A stretch of DNA of 64,000 nt from Hymenolepis diminuta (lineage: Eukaryota; Platyhelminthes; Cestoda; Cyclophyllidea; Hymenolepididae), in assembly GCA_900708905.1 (NCBI GenBank), contig CAADRB010000011.1, positions 152,471-216,470 of the forward strand, in the 5' to 3' direction. Under the pieces are notes generated by a model, which saw only the letters and a list, made by a program, of their open reading frames with translations, searched no databases and was not told where the DNA came from. The stretch's first letter is position 1. The number at the start of each line of letters is the position of its first letter. Shown piece after piece: positions 41,301 to 52,678 of the stretch. The translations under genes and the position numbers were made by a program.

Positions 41301-44300
41301 AGCAATAAAATCAGAATTTTCGGATTCCGGTTGAACAATACTTCCTTCGTGTTCATGTTACAGAATTCAAATTTTATGATTCATCCCTTTGATTACCAAA
41401 CAAATTCATGTTCACGATAGTCAATGCTTATTAATTGGTTGATTAACTAAGATACCTAGCTATCATTCCAACTCTTTTTTCCAAAGACCGGGAAAACATA
41501 ATGATACTAGCTTGTCTGAATTTAATATTTTGTAATATTCTTACAACCAGGTAGAGTAGGTGGATTAGACTAGTAAAGTCATTTTAATATACCTTACTCC
41601 CTTCTACGAAAAGGAGAATTTGTATTTACAATTGGGAATCTTCTCTTGATTGATAAGTAGACTTCTTTCCTGTTACCATAAGGATAACAGGGATCACCTC
41701 ATGAAAATATTCATGCGTCAGACGAAGGCAACAAGCCTTATATTTGGTACCCATTGTATCCTTTTGCACATCACACAACCAATGGCGTGACTTTGTCAAG
41801 GTCAAGATGCCAAAATAAATACTGACTTGATTGTTCATTTTCTATCCATTCATGCAAAGAATGAATTAACTTGTGACATCATTAAAGAAATAAAGACTTT
41901 CAACAAACTGTTATTGGAATAAAGTTTTTTAATCTGAATCTGAGAGATAGATACCTCTGGCTAAATCAGATAATAAGGTGAGCTTGTTTACATCTCCACA
42001 TATATGTGTTACGAAATGCCGCTTTAATCTGACAGAAAATTATTTATAACCTAGTTTAAATTGGCAGGCCAAAGTAGTCAAGAGATTGGATAGATCTTTC
42101 ATTCCCCTAATAAGGAGCAAATTTGGTAATCGTTCTCTTCAATCTTTGAAATTCGACAAGTACAGAAAATTTAAAGGTAATTTAAACCGATATATTGAAA
42201 CGTAGCAATGGTAATTAAGATAAAATGCGGACTTTTTAGACAAATGGTGTGAAAAAAGGGCATCAATTTTCAAATACAGCTGATTCTCAATCTCTAGATA
42301 GTTCGTGTGTTAAAGAATAATCCGTTCTGAACTCCACTTATCTTAATATTATCAACAAGCACTGATTATTTATTACACTTTCGTGATAGTTTTCTCAATC
42401 AAATAAACTTAGATGTTAAATACATTGAAAAAGACATCAAAATATATTGAGAAGATGTTCAGGATTGGCAAGTCTTTGTGAGACACATGCACATTTAGGC
42501 TGAAGAAATAACATTTAAAAATGCGTGCCCACCCTAAACATTCGTTATCAAAATCATATCAATCCATCAATGTGTTTTAATATTAATCGTAAATACTCAG
42601 ACTGGGTATAGCAGTTCTACAGTAATAGCCAAAAAAGCTTGTTCCAGAATGATAAAACCGTTACAAGTCGATGAGATTTAAAATTAATTAAATGCTAGCG
42701 AGTAAAGCATTTATTATTCATTTCAGATATTGAGTGATGGCGCACTCCTCTATCCAAACTGTCAAGCACAATATTTCCTTGTGTCCAACTATGCTAATCT
42801 GTTGAAATCAGTCCAAAAAACTTTAGAATTCATCGATATATGACTGTACTGCTATTCATTCATTCAGTTATCATTCAATACATTTTTTCGGTTTACGCCA
42901 TCGGGTCAATGCTACCATTCGACCCGGAACATATATGACCTTCGTGAACAATTCACTGATAGAAGAAAAAAAGCAAAAAGTTAAAGAGTCCGGTCTTGAA
43001 ATTAGGAAGTCCTATATAGCCTGAGATCCAGTTGATGGTTGTATGTCTCAAAGCCTTTATGGCTTGGGATATTTAAAAGCCGTACGTTTGGTTAGAACCT
43101 AGCCAAGAAGGTCGTTGCATGCAGTTGTTCTACGTATGGGTTTTTATGATCAAAGTTTTGCATTCCTTTCTACTTTTTTACTCCGCCTTTAACTAATTCA
43201 CGTTCGTCTAATATCAGAGAATACCTTACATCCGGAGTTGACCAATTTTTAAGACCGGCTATTAGCAAAACTCCAATCTTTTAGAATGACAAAGTCGTTC
43301 ATTATTTCATAGAGAAATTTGCCATTCATTATTTAATTGCTAATGCTTTCTGTTTTAAAACAGCATATCACTGCATCATGATGGTTCATAATTTTTCTTT
43401 TCTTATTTTAAAATAGAGACGGATTATTATTTCTTCGCCAGAGGATTAGCAAACCCATTTTCGGGGATATTGAGACATAATCCTTGAAGATATTTTTAAT
43501 TTGTTTGAGAGGGAAGAAGTAGAAAATTTCATCCTCTTGGTTATTTTTGGCACTAATTTCCTGCTGAGAAAAATTGCATTTTCATGTAGTTTTTCCTTTT
43601 CGTCTTAGAAAATACGGTCGTTTGCGATGTTGTTATTTCGTTATTAGCAGTGTTATATCCTTGATTATAATATTTTTGTCAATTACAACTAAAGGGAAAT
43701 AATTACTTAACAAAAAATTTAGACCTCAACAGTTTTTGTCCTTGAAATTTATACATCGAATTTCATCTCCCTTTGCAGATTTCAAATGAAAGAAATAGCA
43801 AAGTGTTGTGGCATGTGAACAGCGAATGCGTACTTTTTTCTGAGAAAAAGAATGTTTTATATAAATAAATTTGGCAAATGTGCTTTATACAGTCTCATAA
43901 AATTTTAGGAATTTCATTCTAATTTCACTTTTCTAATGAGCTGAACCTCATTGACCTCAAAAATAGTCACGATCCTCCGAACTCTACAATAACACTGAAC
44001 AAAACAAACTTTCGTAAGTTACCCAAAATTATGCAGAGTAACGACTCATAATTTAGTCCGTTTTGACGAAAATGTTAATTTATGAATAATTAACAAGAAA
44101 TTACTAGTCCAGTCTTTCTTGGCTAAAAATTTTCCATTTTATTTGACACAATATTATGATATAAGTTTGAATATATAAATTTCTGACCGTGATTTCTAAG
44201 ATTTGTCTTGAGATTTAAACAACTTTGAAGAACATGCTACGTTCGGATACTCAGAGTCAAGACGTAAGGAAGATTTTTAGTCTAACTAGTTAAACTCGAG

Positions 44301-47300
44301 GAAACTACAAAATACCACAAAATACTAATCTAATTAAAACTTTTACTGCATGCGGTTCCTTCATTTTATACAAATATGTTACAGAATAGACCATCAATTT
44401 CATGCTGAAAACTTAATTTTAGAATAAAGAGAAGTCGCAAAATGACCTTTCTAATATGTATGTATTGGTGTGTAGTGTGCAATCCGAAAGTGGGGAAGAA
44501 AAAGACAATGATTGCTGCCTGAATTTGCCCTATGAAAAGCGAAGCCTGGCTGGTGGATTAGGTTGGCGCTTTCCTGCCATACCAAAATTGCTGTTGTGTC
44601 ATATGTGCAAAATGCGAACTCGCTCAACTTTATCTTCAACTGTTACTATTGCAGTAAGGTATACATAAGGTATATGTAATGGCCTGCCTCCTGTTAATGT
44701 TATTGTTACTTGTAGAAAACCAAAATTATCATACATTATTTAATTATGGAAAACATCGAAATAAGGAAAACAGTAAAGCGTGAGGTGCCGAGTATAGGAG
44801 AATGGAGCTGGAGGATAAGATCAGGACACTAAATGAATCTTAATTTAAGTTTTAAATCACCCGTTTGTTTACATTATATCCGGTGAATTTACTGCATTAT
44901 GACCCGATGTTTTAAAGTTCAAACTTTTGGACTTGACCCCCTAGATTTATGTTTCGTTTTCGTCCATGACATTCTGTTGATTACATCAAGTAGTCATTCA
45001 TCCTCTTTCGACCAATTCGTCATTTCTTGAAGTCTAAAGAATCTGACGATTTTCATTTACTATTGGATGTTCGACTATTCAACCTGATGCAATTCTAGAT
45101 TTAATGTTTGCCAAAGCGCTGTTCTTGCCAAATCTAATTTTGAATAGCAGGTAAAAGGAGATTTATCCTAGATTTTACAGAATAGAAAAGATCAGGATAA
45201 GCACTGACATGATTGGTTTGATCCCAGTATTTTCAAAAATTTGTTAAACCTCTTAGACTTTCAGTATTTCATTTTAAAATAATAATTTGTGATGGAAATT
45301 TGTGTTTTACCTCAGATGTGCTACTTCGAATGTCACCTTTTCGGATTCTAGAGACCTCACACAAGAAGTAAAGTGTAAAACGCAGTATACATATACAGTT
45401 AAAAGATTTTGAGTTAATTTTCAATCATAATGTAAAACAAAACATGTCTTTCGTACTAAAGTGAGGAAAAAAGGGGCAAAGGCATGATATATATAAAATT
45501 GAACTGTGTTTCAGCAGGAAATGTTATCACGTCACCTTGAGTTTCTCCTCTTTGTGAAAACTTAAAATTTACATTTATCGGAATGACAGTGATACATTTC
45601 AAGTTTTTGATATTTGGAAAATAAAAATATTTTGAAACTTTGCACCCTCTAAATAAACAAATTGTCGCCGCAGTTTTTGCATGTAAATTGCAAAATTATT
45701 CCAATTGTTGATCTCAGAATAAACAACGATTAATATAATGGGAAAATGGGGTTAACCCAGTAAAAGGGAAAAAAATATACCAACAAGGAAGGAATAATAG
45801 ATAAATAGCATAAATCTATATTCTTGAATGCCTTAACGAATACTAAGCTTCTTGGTCGAATATTTTGTTTCCAGAATAAGAAAATTGGGGAGGCTGTCAG
45901 TATCCTTCGAATCTAAGTTGTTCTCTTCTTTTAAATTTCCTTTAGGAATATTAATGAATTTACTTTAAATATACTATCTTCAATGTCATTTTGCATTTTA
46001 TTTACAGATATTAGAATAAATTAGAATAAAGAATCGTTTGGTTTTGCTTTTTTATACCCAAATAAATAATATATGATACGGTATTAAAGGGAAATATTAT
46101 GCCAAATTTTCGTCACTCAAAACACCAACAAACCCCATTTCTAATTTGAATAATAAGTGTTTAAGAGTGTAAAGCTGCTCCCAGTTTACCGAAAAGTGAT
46201 AATGATGAAATTTAATTATTTTCAATTTCATGCCTTCTAAATTGCTCCCAATTGAAATGTGTCATTTAATCCAAAATGGCGAACGGTATTGTATTTCACA
46301 TTTTTCGATTTCAGAAGTTTAAATTATCTCACTAAAGAACTTTAGTATTAACATACTAAATCTGTAGGCATCAATGCTATCTCCTTAGATATATGTTGAT
46401 CTATTCTGATTTGAAATATTTATCATATTTCTGACAAACGTCCGATTTTCCGCAATGTGCAGATACAATATCTTTGGGGCTTATCTCTATTTAAACAAAA
46501 TATTAATGCAAAGGAATAGCAGGTGTAAAATAATTTTTTCTACTAAGGAATTTCACTGTGTCAGCTGTCTGTCTTGTCCTTTAAATCTTTCAATATATAT
46601 GCTTTATCGAAAGGCAGATATACAAGTTACGTTTCTATTATTTGGAAAATTAGAATCCCTTTGAACGAGACTTTGCCCTTTTTACCCGACGCAGAACCGG
46701 TGAATAAATCAGTATGCCATTTCGTTGCTATAAAATGAGAGCCCAAACAGTGAATACTGATTCGATGAAAAGGGATGATAGATAGAGGCAAGGAAAATTG
46801 GTTAATTTTAAAGTGGAATATTAAAATACTAGGTCCTTAAAATCAGAATTGATCCAAATCCAATTACTTCAGCCTTCCGTTTAGGTGCACGACAATTAAC
46901 ATTTTTATTTATTATTTCTTTTCTTTGCGACCCATTAATTTTGATTTAATAATCGCACTTTTAGAGGAATCTTAATTTAAAACAGCTGTGAGTAAATTAT
47001 CAAATATATTTTTGAATGATATTCATTGATGTAGTGTCCGTTGTAAAAAAATGTGGCTTTTCTATAAACTGATAAAGAACGTAAATACAATGAATAAATA
47101 GTATTACTGTTTCTAACTTAAACTGTGGTATCACCTGCGCACACTAACTCATAGGCCTGCTCCGTCTTTACACCTTGCGCACCTACTGACTCATCTGTTC
47201 CCTAATTGTCAATGAACAAAGACCGGAAAATCGCTCAACCGTCTTATCGTACCTCTTTGTCTGTTACTTCATAATCCGGATTATCCTTCCTCAGCACTGA

Positions 47301-50300
47301 CATATCCCTTTTCCCCTTAATTCTTCTTCCTGTGCCTTCAAAATTTCCCTCTGTATTCACTGTCAGTTGTTTAATAAACTTGTGAATCGACCTAACGATT
47401 GGTCTTCTCACTCAGGAAGTCCTGCTGTTAGTACTTATTAGCCCAAGGAAGATCTTAAGCTCTATGGGGAGGAGGGATATCTAACCTAATTTGGTAGAGT
47501 CCTTAAATTAGCTTTATTTGGGATTTGAGCCACTTTAAAATCTCTGCAGACAAAGTTAACGGAAATCAAATATAAGGTTAAACCACGAATGTGAACAAAG
47601 TCCACCGCGAAACGCAAACAGACCGGTGAGAAAATCTAGACGTTTAGACGTACTGGCTTTTTAACTTCATTGATGATATGAAACGCCTATACCCCTAATC
47701 TTATTTTAAGAGCACAGTCAAACTTAGTTTTGGGTTTATTTCACTCTTTACACATTAATATAAATTTGTTTTACTATTACTACCATTGGGAAAATTATGT
47801 ATAAAGAATAAATTTATTGATATGGTTTTAGTAAAGTTTGAAAAAGATGAGTTATCTGTTAACAGTTGAAACAAAAAAGACGTGTATAATCTTTGACGTT
47901 TTACAATAAAACGAAAGGAAATAAATCGTGAAAAAGCCAACAAATAGCCCAAGCATGGCATGACAAATTTAGAAAACATCTCCTCTGCGAAACAAAGTTA
48001 AACAGAATCACAATTTATTCTTTTCAAATTCCATTTCGGATCGAAAAATATTGACCTCCTGACGGAAATTAGGGATGAGCGTTCTTAACTCCAAATGAAG
48101 GTTTGATGTTTTCAAAGAGACATGCATTATTAGACAAATAGAGAGAACTCTCTTCAAAAGTCTTATTTTGATGCAGTAATGAAATCGGTCAGCTGTTTTT
48201 ATTAAACTGAAAATGCGAATTCACATTTCCCTTTCCCACTTTTTCTAACATGATTTCTGCACCTGACAGACATTACTATGGGGCGTTTAAATATACGATT
48301 CAATCGGAAGAACTATATTTAAGCGTTGGTTTCAGTCTGATAGGCAAATTTGTCCATTTTAACAATGTTTTTATCCCTTGATTTATGATATATTCACATT
48401 TCTACTTCAAGGATATTTACAATTGCAAATGAAACATTGATGTCAAGAGAAACAGAAAAACTTTACAAGGAAGATTTAACAAACAACGTATGTTTCAATC
48501 TGTTAAAATGAATCCTGGTATCAGAAAAGCATTATCACGAAATTAAAATTGTGGGTTATAAGTGTTAGGTATTAAATTTATCGCGTGTTATGAGGCTTTA
48601 ATCTTAAAATTGTATCCTAATGGCTTAAAGCCTCATTGAACTATTAGCGCATCAAATATCCACAAAAATTTTATAATGAAACAGAAACAAAGCGCACCGA
48701 GATATGCATGATAGAGATGATTTTGAACGACATCCACTACTCGATCAAGTGCCAGAACAAGATCCCTTTCATTCCGCGCATCCAAACCATCTCGATAGGC
48801 GATAATCTCCTTTAGAGCTCGATCAGCACCTGAAAATTTGGGAAAATAAATTTGAGAATACTTTATTCCAACTAAAAGCGGAATATATGAATGCGAATTT
48901 TTTTAATAACAGTTATTCCGAAATATCTTTCATTTCTTTGAAAAGAGTGCGAAGAAGTTTTTATTTCAATGGAACGGCAAGTTTAACCAATACAGTTTCA
49001 AACGTATTCTCAGCTAAATGAAAATAATTGTACATTTTAATGCAACCTTAAATATTTAAAGATCTCATAATCAGAGTCAGGAAAAAAGTCGTATGAATGC
49101 TCGATCACTCAGGGTATGATTAACAATGAATTTGCATTGCAGCTGTTTTGAACAAAATCCAATATGATATTTCCATTTAAAAGTTATTTTGAAGGTGGTT
49201 AACACTAAGTACCATCAGCTTCAGGTCGTAAATTATTCATAATTTTCTAATCAAAAACTATTACCGATACCTCTAAATGTACCACATTTACAATATTCTA
49301 GCATTCTGACTGACTATTAGCTCCAGATACTTTCTCTGTCTAAAGAAAAAATTAAGAAAGGACAGAATTTTTGGATTCGGAGAATCATCAACGTGCATCT
49401 GAAAATATCGGACAGAAACAAGTTTAATTTCAAATTTTTGACATTTTCATGGTGTTATATTTAAAAAAGGACGTCTACCAATGGTCGTCACTTCACATCG
49501 GCATATTATCTCTGGTTCTGACAACAACTAACACCTGCGGTGGGTTTGAAAATAGCAGAATGCTGGTAGGATAACAAGTCTAGTAGCTTATTACTAGGAG
49601 GATGAATTTTTGAAAAAATGAAACATTTCCTAATTATTACAGTGTTAACTTGTTCCAAATTATTTTCTCGATCATTATGATGAAATAATAAATTCATTGT
49701 TTATTATAAAAATTAATAAAGCATTCATAAGTAATATTTCCACAATTTTTGAGAATGCGTAACACATAGATCTGTATAATTATATTGGAACGGTGATTGT
49801 TTGTATTGATAATATCATTTGCAAATGATATATTTTATTAAATTTTATAAAATAATCTTTATTGAATTGAACAATGAAATAACTGTATTTTTCATGTCCT
49901 TATTTTAATAAATATTTATTTAAAAAAGGGAATAATCGTTCATAAAAATAATTTGACACGTGCATAGCCAAATATTGTTAACTGCGCATTAATGATTTAC
50001 AGAACAAGCCGGCGTATTCACTATTGTAATATAAAACTTTAGCTGAGAATTTAAACAATTCATGATACTGTTTCGTAAGAAAAAAATACTTATAAACCAC
50101 TCCGTTGACTATTATGAGTGTTGCTGAGTGTTCTAAAGGAAAAACGTTCTAGTTGTCATCGATTCTCCCAAAAGCAGTAAATAAGTTAATTCTAAATGCG
50201 TGTACGTATACGTGATAGTATACTTTCATAATAATAACAACTTGGAGGTCTGTTGAAATAAATTATGCATCGATAACAGTTAAAAATACACTAGGCCACC

Positions 50301-52678
50301 AACACGACTTTTATATCTGGTCTGCAAATGATGGCCAAATAAGGAAACAAAAGTCAGAAGCAATTCATAATTGAAATCAATCTGAAGGGTGGTGTTAATC
50401 TGTATCAAGCATAGTAAATGCCTGAACAATGTAAAAACATCATCAGTCATTCTTCAATCCAGCCTGCTTACTGATTAATAGTAACTCCTAAATTCCTCTA
50501 ATCTCTATTCAAAAATCAAGGTCTTAAAAGCTATGTGATACCTTTTCTCTCTAGAATCCCGCATAAAGACCTTATAAATAAATGAACGATTATTTGTTCA
50601 GTCGTGGTGATTTATATCTTGAATATTATGAAAACCCGATATGAAAATCATCAATACAAAGTTTTAAAGATCAGATGTTCCTGATTTATCAATGAATTTC
50701 ATGTGTGTAAACTCTAGCACGTGTATTCTTTTTACTGATTTATTGGTCGCAAGATTGAGTCCGTACTAACTTCTCACTATTATAAAAATGCATCGAAAAT
50801 CGAAGGTAGCATTCTCAAAATAAGACCATTGAGAAAATTCTGCTTCGAGGAAAGTGTAAAATTAAAAAATATTGTCTAACCAAGGAAATGATTGAATTAT
50901 GTAATATTAATTGAAATAATTTAAATTTTTTGCATTTAAAGTGAATCTTTACAAACTCTTATTCGATTCATTGCCTCCTAGAAAGTATATTTAAATATAT
51001 TAATGCGTTCTAAAAACTTGCAAGAGCTTTTTGCAAACTTTAGAAAATTATTCCTTAATGACCGACTGTGAAAAGCCACTTATAAAGCACCGGAAGGTAA
51101 CATCATGAAGGCGTTGCCTCTTCACGTGAATTCCAGCCATTGTGCGCAGAGACTAAGGAGAGAGAGAGGAAAACCGGAAAAGTTATCAAATAGACCAGGA
51201 ATTTCAATCTGCAACCTAATCTGTTATACCTACATTGTCATTTTCGATTTCACCAATGATGAACTGCCAAATGATGAAAGCAATGATGTTCATTTGCAGT
51301 GCACTACGTTGTAAATCTGCTGTCATTCATTTGTTCAAGACATTTAAATCAGCAACTGTTATAAATGTACTTAGCTATCGTTCCTGCTACATGCCAAAAG
51401 TGCAAAATAACTATTACCTTACGGACATTTGAACATCAATTTGTTTGGTTGCCCAATTTCAGCATAATTTCAGTCCTACAAAAGCCAGAAGTGGTTTAGA
51501 AACCACGTAACAGAATGTTTTCCCAATTTTTACATTAAATTCACTTCAAACTTCTTTAAAGAACCCTTTGAGCACGCAGAAAATATCACCACTTTGTCTT
51601 TAGAGCTGAGTAGTGAAATTGAGAATCCCATAGACCATAGCCCACATTCTATACACATTTCGTAAATGATGTAGCTTATCCGACTAATTTATTTAATGAT
51701 ACCTTTATAAATTATCGAGCAAAATATCATGGCGTTACTGAAAATTTTGAGAAGGCTAAAATAAAAATGACACAATTTGTATTAACATGTGGATTGTATT
51801 CAAAGTGAAAAGGAAGTAGAGGGATTTTAAAAACACAGTGGTCTAATGAAACCATAATCTTTCATATTTCCTGAAACCTGAAATGGGAGTAGGATCAAAA
51901 TTAAAACAAATACCAAATTTTACATTTGAATATTAATCTGACAGCTTATTCATATCATATACTTTCGATAAATTATTTAAAATTGAAAGATATTAATTAC
52001 TTAAAAGAATTCTACTGTATAATGATACATTTTAACATTCAAAATAATTAACTATTCATTGTTTTTTCTTTAAGAAATTCATAATAATGCTAATGTTTAT
52101 TTTAGAGTCCAAGTAAATCACATTTAACCGAAATAACCAGCTCAGCGCGAATTCACAGACTATTATGCTAGTCGCTGTTTAACCCTTAAATTATAAATGA
52201 TCATTGATTCAAAGAATTTGGATTAAGAACAGGAAAACCGCTTACTCAGTTGGTTCTTCTTTACTGTGCGATGAAACGACAGAATTGAAAATATTTTCAC
52301 CGAAATCGGTCAAATGGTACAATGGATTTAAGGATCACACTTAATTCGCCGCAAAAATGATTGGTTACAATATAGCAAGGCGCAGTTTATGAATAATCCC
52401 AATGGGCTTAATACAAGTGCCAAATATTCCTAAATAATAAAATAATAAACGCTTTTAAAATTTCATTCAGATTCGATATTTTTCTTGCAACTTAATATTT
52501 CAACCCACATTATGACTAAAATTATTATCTTTTTAAATCTAAACAGTGTTCCACCTCTTATATGCTCTTGTGAATAAATTAAAGTGTTAAAATAAATATA
52601 GAGACAAGGATAACTCCAATTAGATAACAGGTAAATGCGATAATGATAGTAATAAGACTCACTTCGTTTAGACCGCAT
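13523..52678 (-). CDS. dlg: Discs-large MAGUK scaffold (Dlg), 16 coding exons
   Basis: Membrane-associated scaffold of the Dlg/PSD-95 family, which organises cell junctions, polarity complexes and synapses. Exons, high to low: 52678-52663, 48829-48698, 38198-38017, 35874-35414, 33710-33608, 32869-32343, 29865-29583, 26777-26573, 25807-25574, 22536-22280, 19201-19099, 19017-18746, 16192-15844, 14319-14158, 14116-13715 and 13632-13523. Total 3798 nt, 1265 residues plus stop TGA; the phase agrees at all 15 junctions and all introns are GT-AG. Domain order by residue: L27 6-60, PDZ1 213-303, PDZ2 531-620, PDZ3 735-830, SH3 880-945, HOOK near 948-965, guanylate kinase-like 1066-1255. The length exceeds human DLG1 because of long Ser/Pro/Thr-rich linkers before PDZ1, between PDZ1 and PDZ2, and after SH3. 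Having an L27 domain makes it the DLG1/DlgS97 type rather than an L27-less isoform. Introns run from 41 nt to about 10.5 kb. Alternative first exons cannot be excluded. Confidence 0.92.
15844..19017 (-). CDS. dlg: Dlg exons 12-13: SH3 domain and HOOK
   Basis: Exon 12 (19017-18746) is separated from exon 11 by only 81 nt. It starts E-Y-K-K-L-E, corresponding to the PEEY segment after PDZ3. It then gives the SH3 core: LFVRVLADFDPHE, SGDILQLLNVSD and REWWQ, the Trp pair expected in Dlg proteins. Exon 13 (16192-15844) supplies the last SH3 strand (ARIIYP) and the HOOK motif RRRLERQELAKWTLRFG, equivalent to KRRVEKKERARLKTVKF in DLG1. A Ser/Thr/Pro-rich tail of about 80 residues follows. In MAGUKs the SH3 and guanylate kinase modules pack against each other through strands flanking HOOK. 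Confidence 0.9.
19099..22536 (-). CDS. dlg: Dlg exons 10-11: PDZ3
   Basis: Exon 10 (22536-22280) encodes RLVTLYKE, the carboxylate loop SLGFNILGG, GIYVSHIHPDRPAA and GDRLLV. Exon 11 (19201-19099) adds VNGVEVVGSSHEEAAILLK and ends at AYCPA. The helix S-H-E-E-A-A keeps the class I His, as in PSD-95 PDZ3 (SHEQAA). The first strand carries a longer insertion than usual (about 15 extra residues rich in Gly and Ser) between LYKE and GGSLGF. Confidence 0.9.
23340..23960. repeat. GC-richer unidentified block in Dlg intron 9
   Basis: About 600 nt of markedly higher GC than the surrounding intron, with box B-like ctctggttcaatcgagc near 23700 and several CCCCT/CCCAGG runs. Frames are short and unrecognised. 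It is probably an old mobile element, but its boundaries and class cannot be set from this window. Confidence 0.25.
25574..29865 (-). CDS. dlg: Dlg exons 7-9: PDZ2 and following linker
   Basis: Exon 7 (29865-29583) carries a Pro-rich linker and the first half of PDZ2 with GFGFSIAGG and GIFITQ. Exon 8 (26777-26573) completes PDZ2: VTPGGVADTCGRIGIGDRLL, then the helix with T-H-T-E-A-V-E-A-L, whose His is the class I PDZ ligand-selecting position. Exon 9 (25807-25574) is a linker with a basic patch (RHSRHRSSGKRR) and no domain. Class I ligand preference (C-terminal S/T-X-hydrophobic) is inferred from that His. Confidence 0.9.
27540..27880. repeat. Repeat-like block in Dlg intron 7
   Basis: Contains two related units (gtggaataaacaatttgggg and ctataaataaacaaattggg). 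After them, ccaccttaaccagcgcttg resembles a SINE body segment. No coding is seen. Confidence 0.25.
30430..30651 (-). CDS. Unidentified open frame nested in Dlg intron 6
   Basis: Not recognised. ATG at 30651 begins MTDTTCGFEPLSQEQATTPL. About 74 codons follow in a locally GC-rich stretch that includes CRWSHECVMEFMKSGLQRGK, with a possible donor (gag|gttaga) near 30432. It has the same orientation as Dlg. The donor phase (0) does not match the next Dlg exon (which needs phase 2), so it is not a simple alternative first exon at that site. It may be a repeat-derived frame. Confidence 0.2.
30759..30775. repeat. TA dinucleotide microsatellite
   Basis: A 17-nt TA run inside Dlg intron 6, just upstream (in Dlg sense) of the 30651-30430 open frame. 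Confidence 0.9.
31452..31650 (+). mobile_element. tRNA-derived SINE-like copy, plus orientation
   Basis: Starts with a box B-like sequence (ggtcacgggtccgattccc), followed by a body shared with other copies in this window: ggtctggttaatacagaag, gtggaggaa and a 3' part near 31590-31640. The box A half is missing, so it is 5'-truncated. It lies in Dlg intron 6, antisense to the gene. Confidence 0.6.
32343..32869 (-). CDS. dlg: Dlg exon 6: Ser/Pro-rich PDZ1-PDZ2 linker
   Basis: A 527-nt exon with no globular domain. It finishes the last strand of PDZ1 (EVQRP), then encodes about 170 residues rich in Ser, Thr, Pro and Gln. An acidic stretch (RKDNEDDEDTVWLYDPEQ) lies near its end. The WLYD motif resembles the DDSWLYEDI segment that lies before PDZ1 in Drosophila Dlg, but here it lies between PDZ1 and PDZ2. 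No catalytic or binding domain is recognisable. The exon ends in phase 2 with donor GTAAGT. Confidence 0.88.
33608..35874 (-). CDS. dlg: Dlg exons 4-5: linker and PDZ1
   Basis: Exon 4 (35874-35414) begins after a strong pyrimidine tract (tttttcgtttcag). It encodes a basic, His- and Ser-rich linker of about 100 residues and then the first half of PDZ1, with the carboxylate-binding loop GFGFSIAGG. Exon 5 (33710-33608) completes PDZ1 with KINDILLSVNG and the final strand leading into exon 6. Intron 4 between them (35413-33711) contains the mariner remnant on the opposite strand. The exon junction inside PDZ1 falls after GRL, next to the conserved IND(I/R)LL segment. Confidence 0.9.
34685..35100 (+). 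pseudogene. Broken mariner transposase fragment
   Basis: The 34685-34957 frame encodes a helix-turn-helix region (IARFLSVGRSYVCKVRKEL) followed by TPEFVRRVYGMIEK and GKLIRDI. These match the N-terminal DNA-binding part of mariner-family transposases. After a one-base shift near 34928 the next frame continues with the family-typical VSEGTIRSVVHQGLRYKSYV. In-frame stops follow (TGA at 35008-35010 and more beyond), so no functional transposase can be made. No start ATG and no catalytic DDD region are visible. It lies antisense inside Dlg intron 4. I could not identify terminal inverted repeats or a TA target duplication. It is a fossil copy. Confidence 0.8.
38017..52678 (-). CDS. dlg: Dlg exons 1-3: start codon and L27 domain
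   Basis: Exon 1 contributes only 16 coding nt (ATG at 52678-52676, M-R-S-K-R). It is joined over a 3.8-kb intron to exon 2 (48829-48698), which reads S-A-D-R-A-L-K-E and continues as the first two L27 helices. The donor of exon 2 is GTGCGC, a weak form. Exon 3 (38198-38017) gives VRDFYETTLL, matching the IQEFYEVTLL segment of DLG1, then a Ser/Thr-rich linker. L27 domains form heterodimers with partners such as CASK/Lin-2, so this protein could join such complexes. The start is supported by the M plus about nine residues before R-A-L, as in DLG1 and DlgS97. Intron 2 is about 10.5 kb. Confidence 0.85.
40385..40650 (-). repeat. Composite of two tRNA-like segments
   Basis: On the minus strand, 40413-40403 is an exact RNA polymerase III box B (GGTTCGAGACC), preceded by a box A-like tggcttaacgg at 40441-40431. 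About 200 nt upstream, 40645-40627 reads tagctcggtagagagcgcc, an excellent tRNA 5' (D-arm) match. The A-B spacing of the first pair is too short for a tRNA and the T-stem pairs poorly, so neither is an intact tRNA gene. Most likely decayed SINEs, in Dlg intron 2. Confidence 0.5.
47124..47545. repeat. GC-richer unidentified block, LTR-like
   Basis: In Dlg intron 2. A pyrimidine-rich segment with an AATAAA at about 47371-47376 and a following gtgaatcgacctaacgattg resembles the end of a retrotransposon LTR. The stretch 47484-47535 loosely resembles 35212-35270, which flanks the mariner remnant. No terminal TG/CA, target duplication or coding was identified. Confidence 0.25.

Larger units (their letters stand above)
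38199..48697 (-). other. Dlg intron 2, 10.5 kb
   Basis: The largest Dlg intron, between the two halves of the L27 domain. It holds the tRNA-like composite (40385-40650), an LTR-like block (47124-47545) and a 40890-41356 stretch open on both strands without a recognisable product. Large 5' introns often carry enhancers; none is demonstrable here. Confidence 0.7.

Noticed and set aside
41018..41356. 112-codon minus-strand frame as a Dlg exon or gene
   Set aside because: No similarity to Dlg and not needed for phase continuity. A plus-strand frame also spans the same DNA, so it looks like a chance open stretch.
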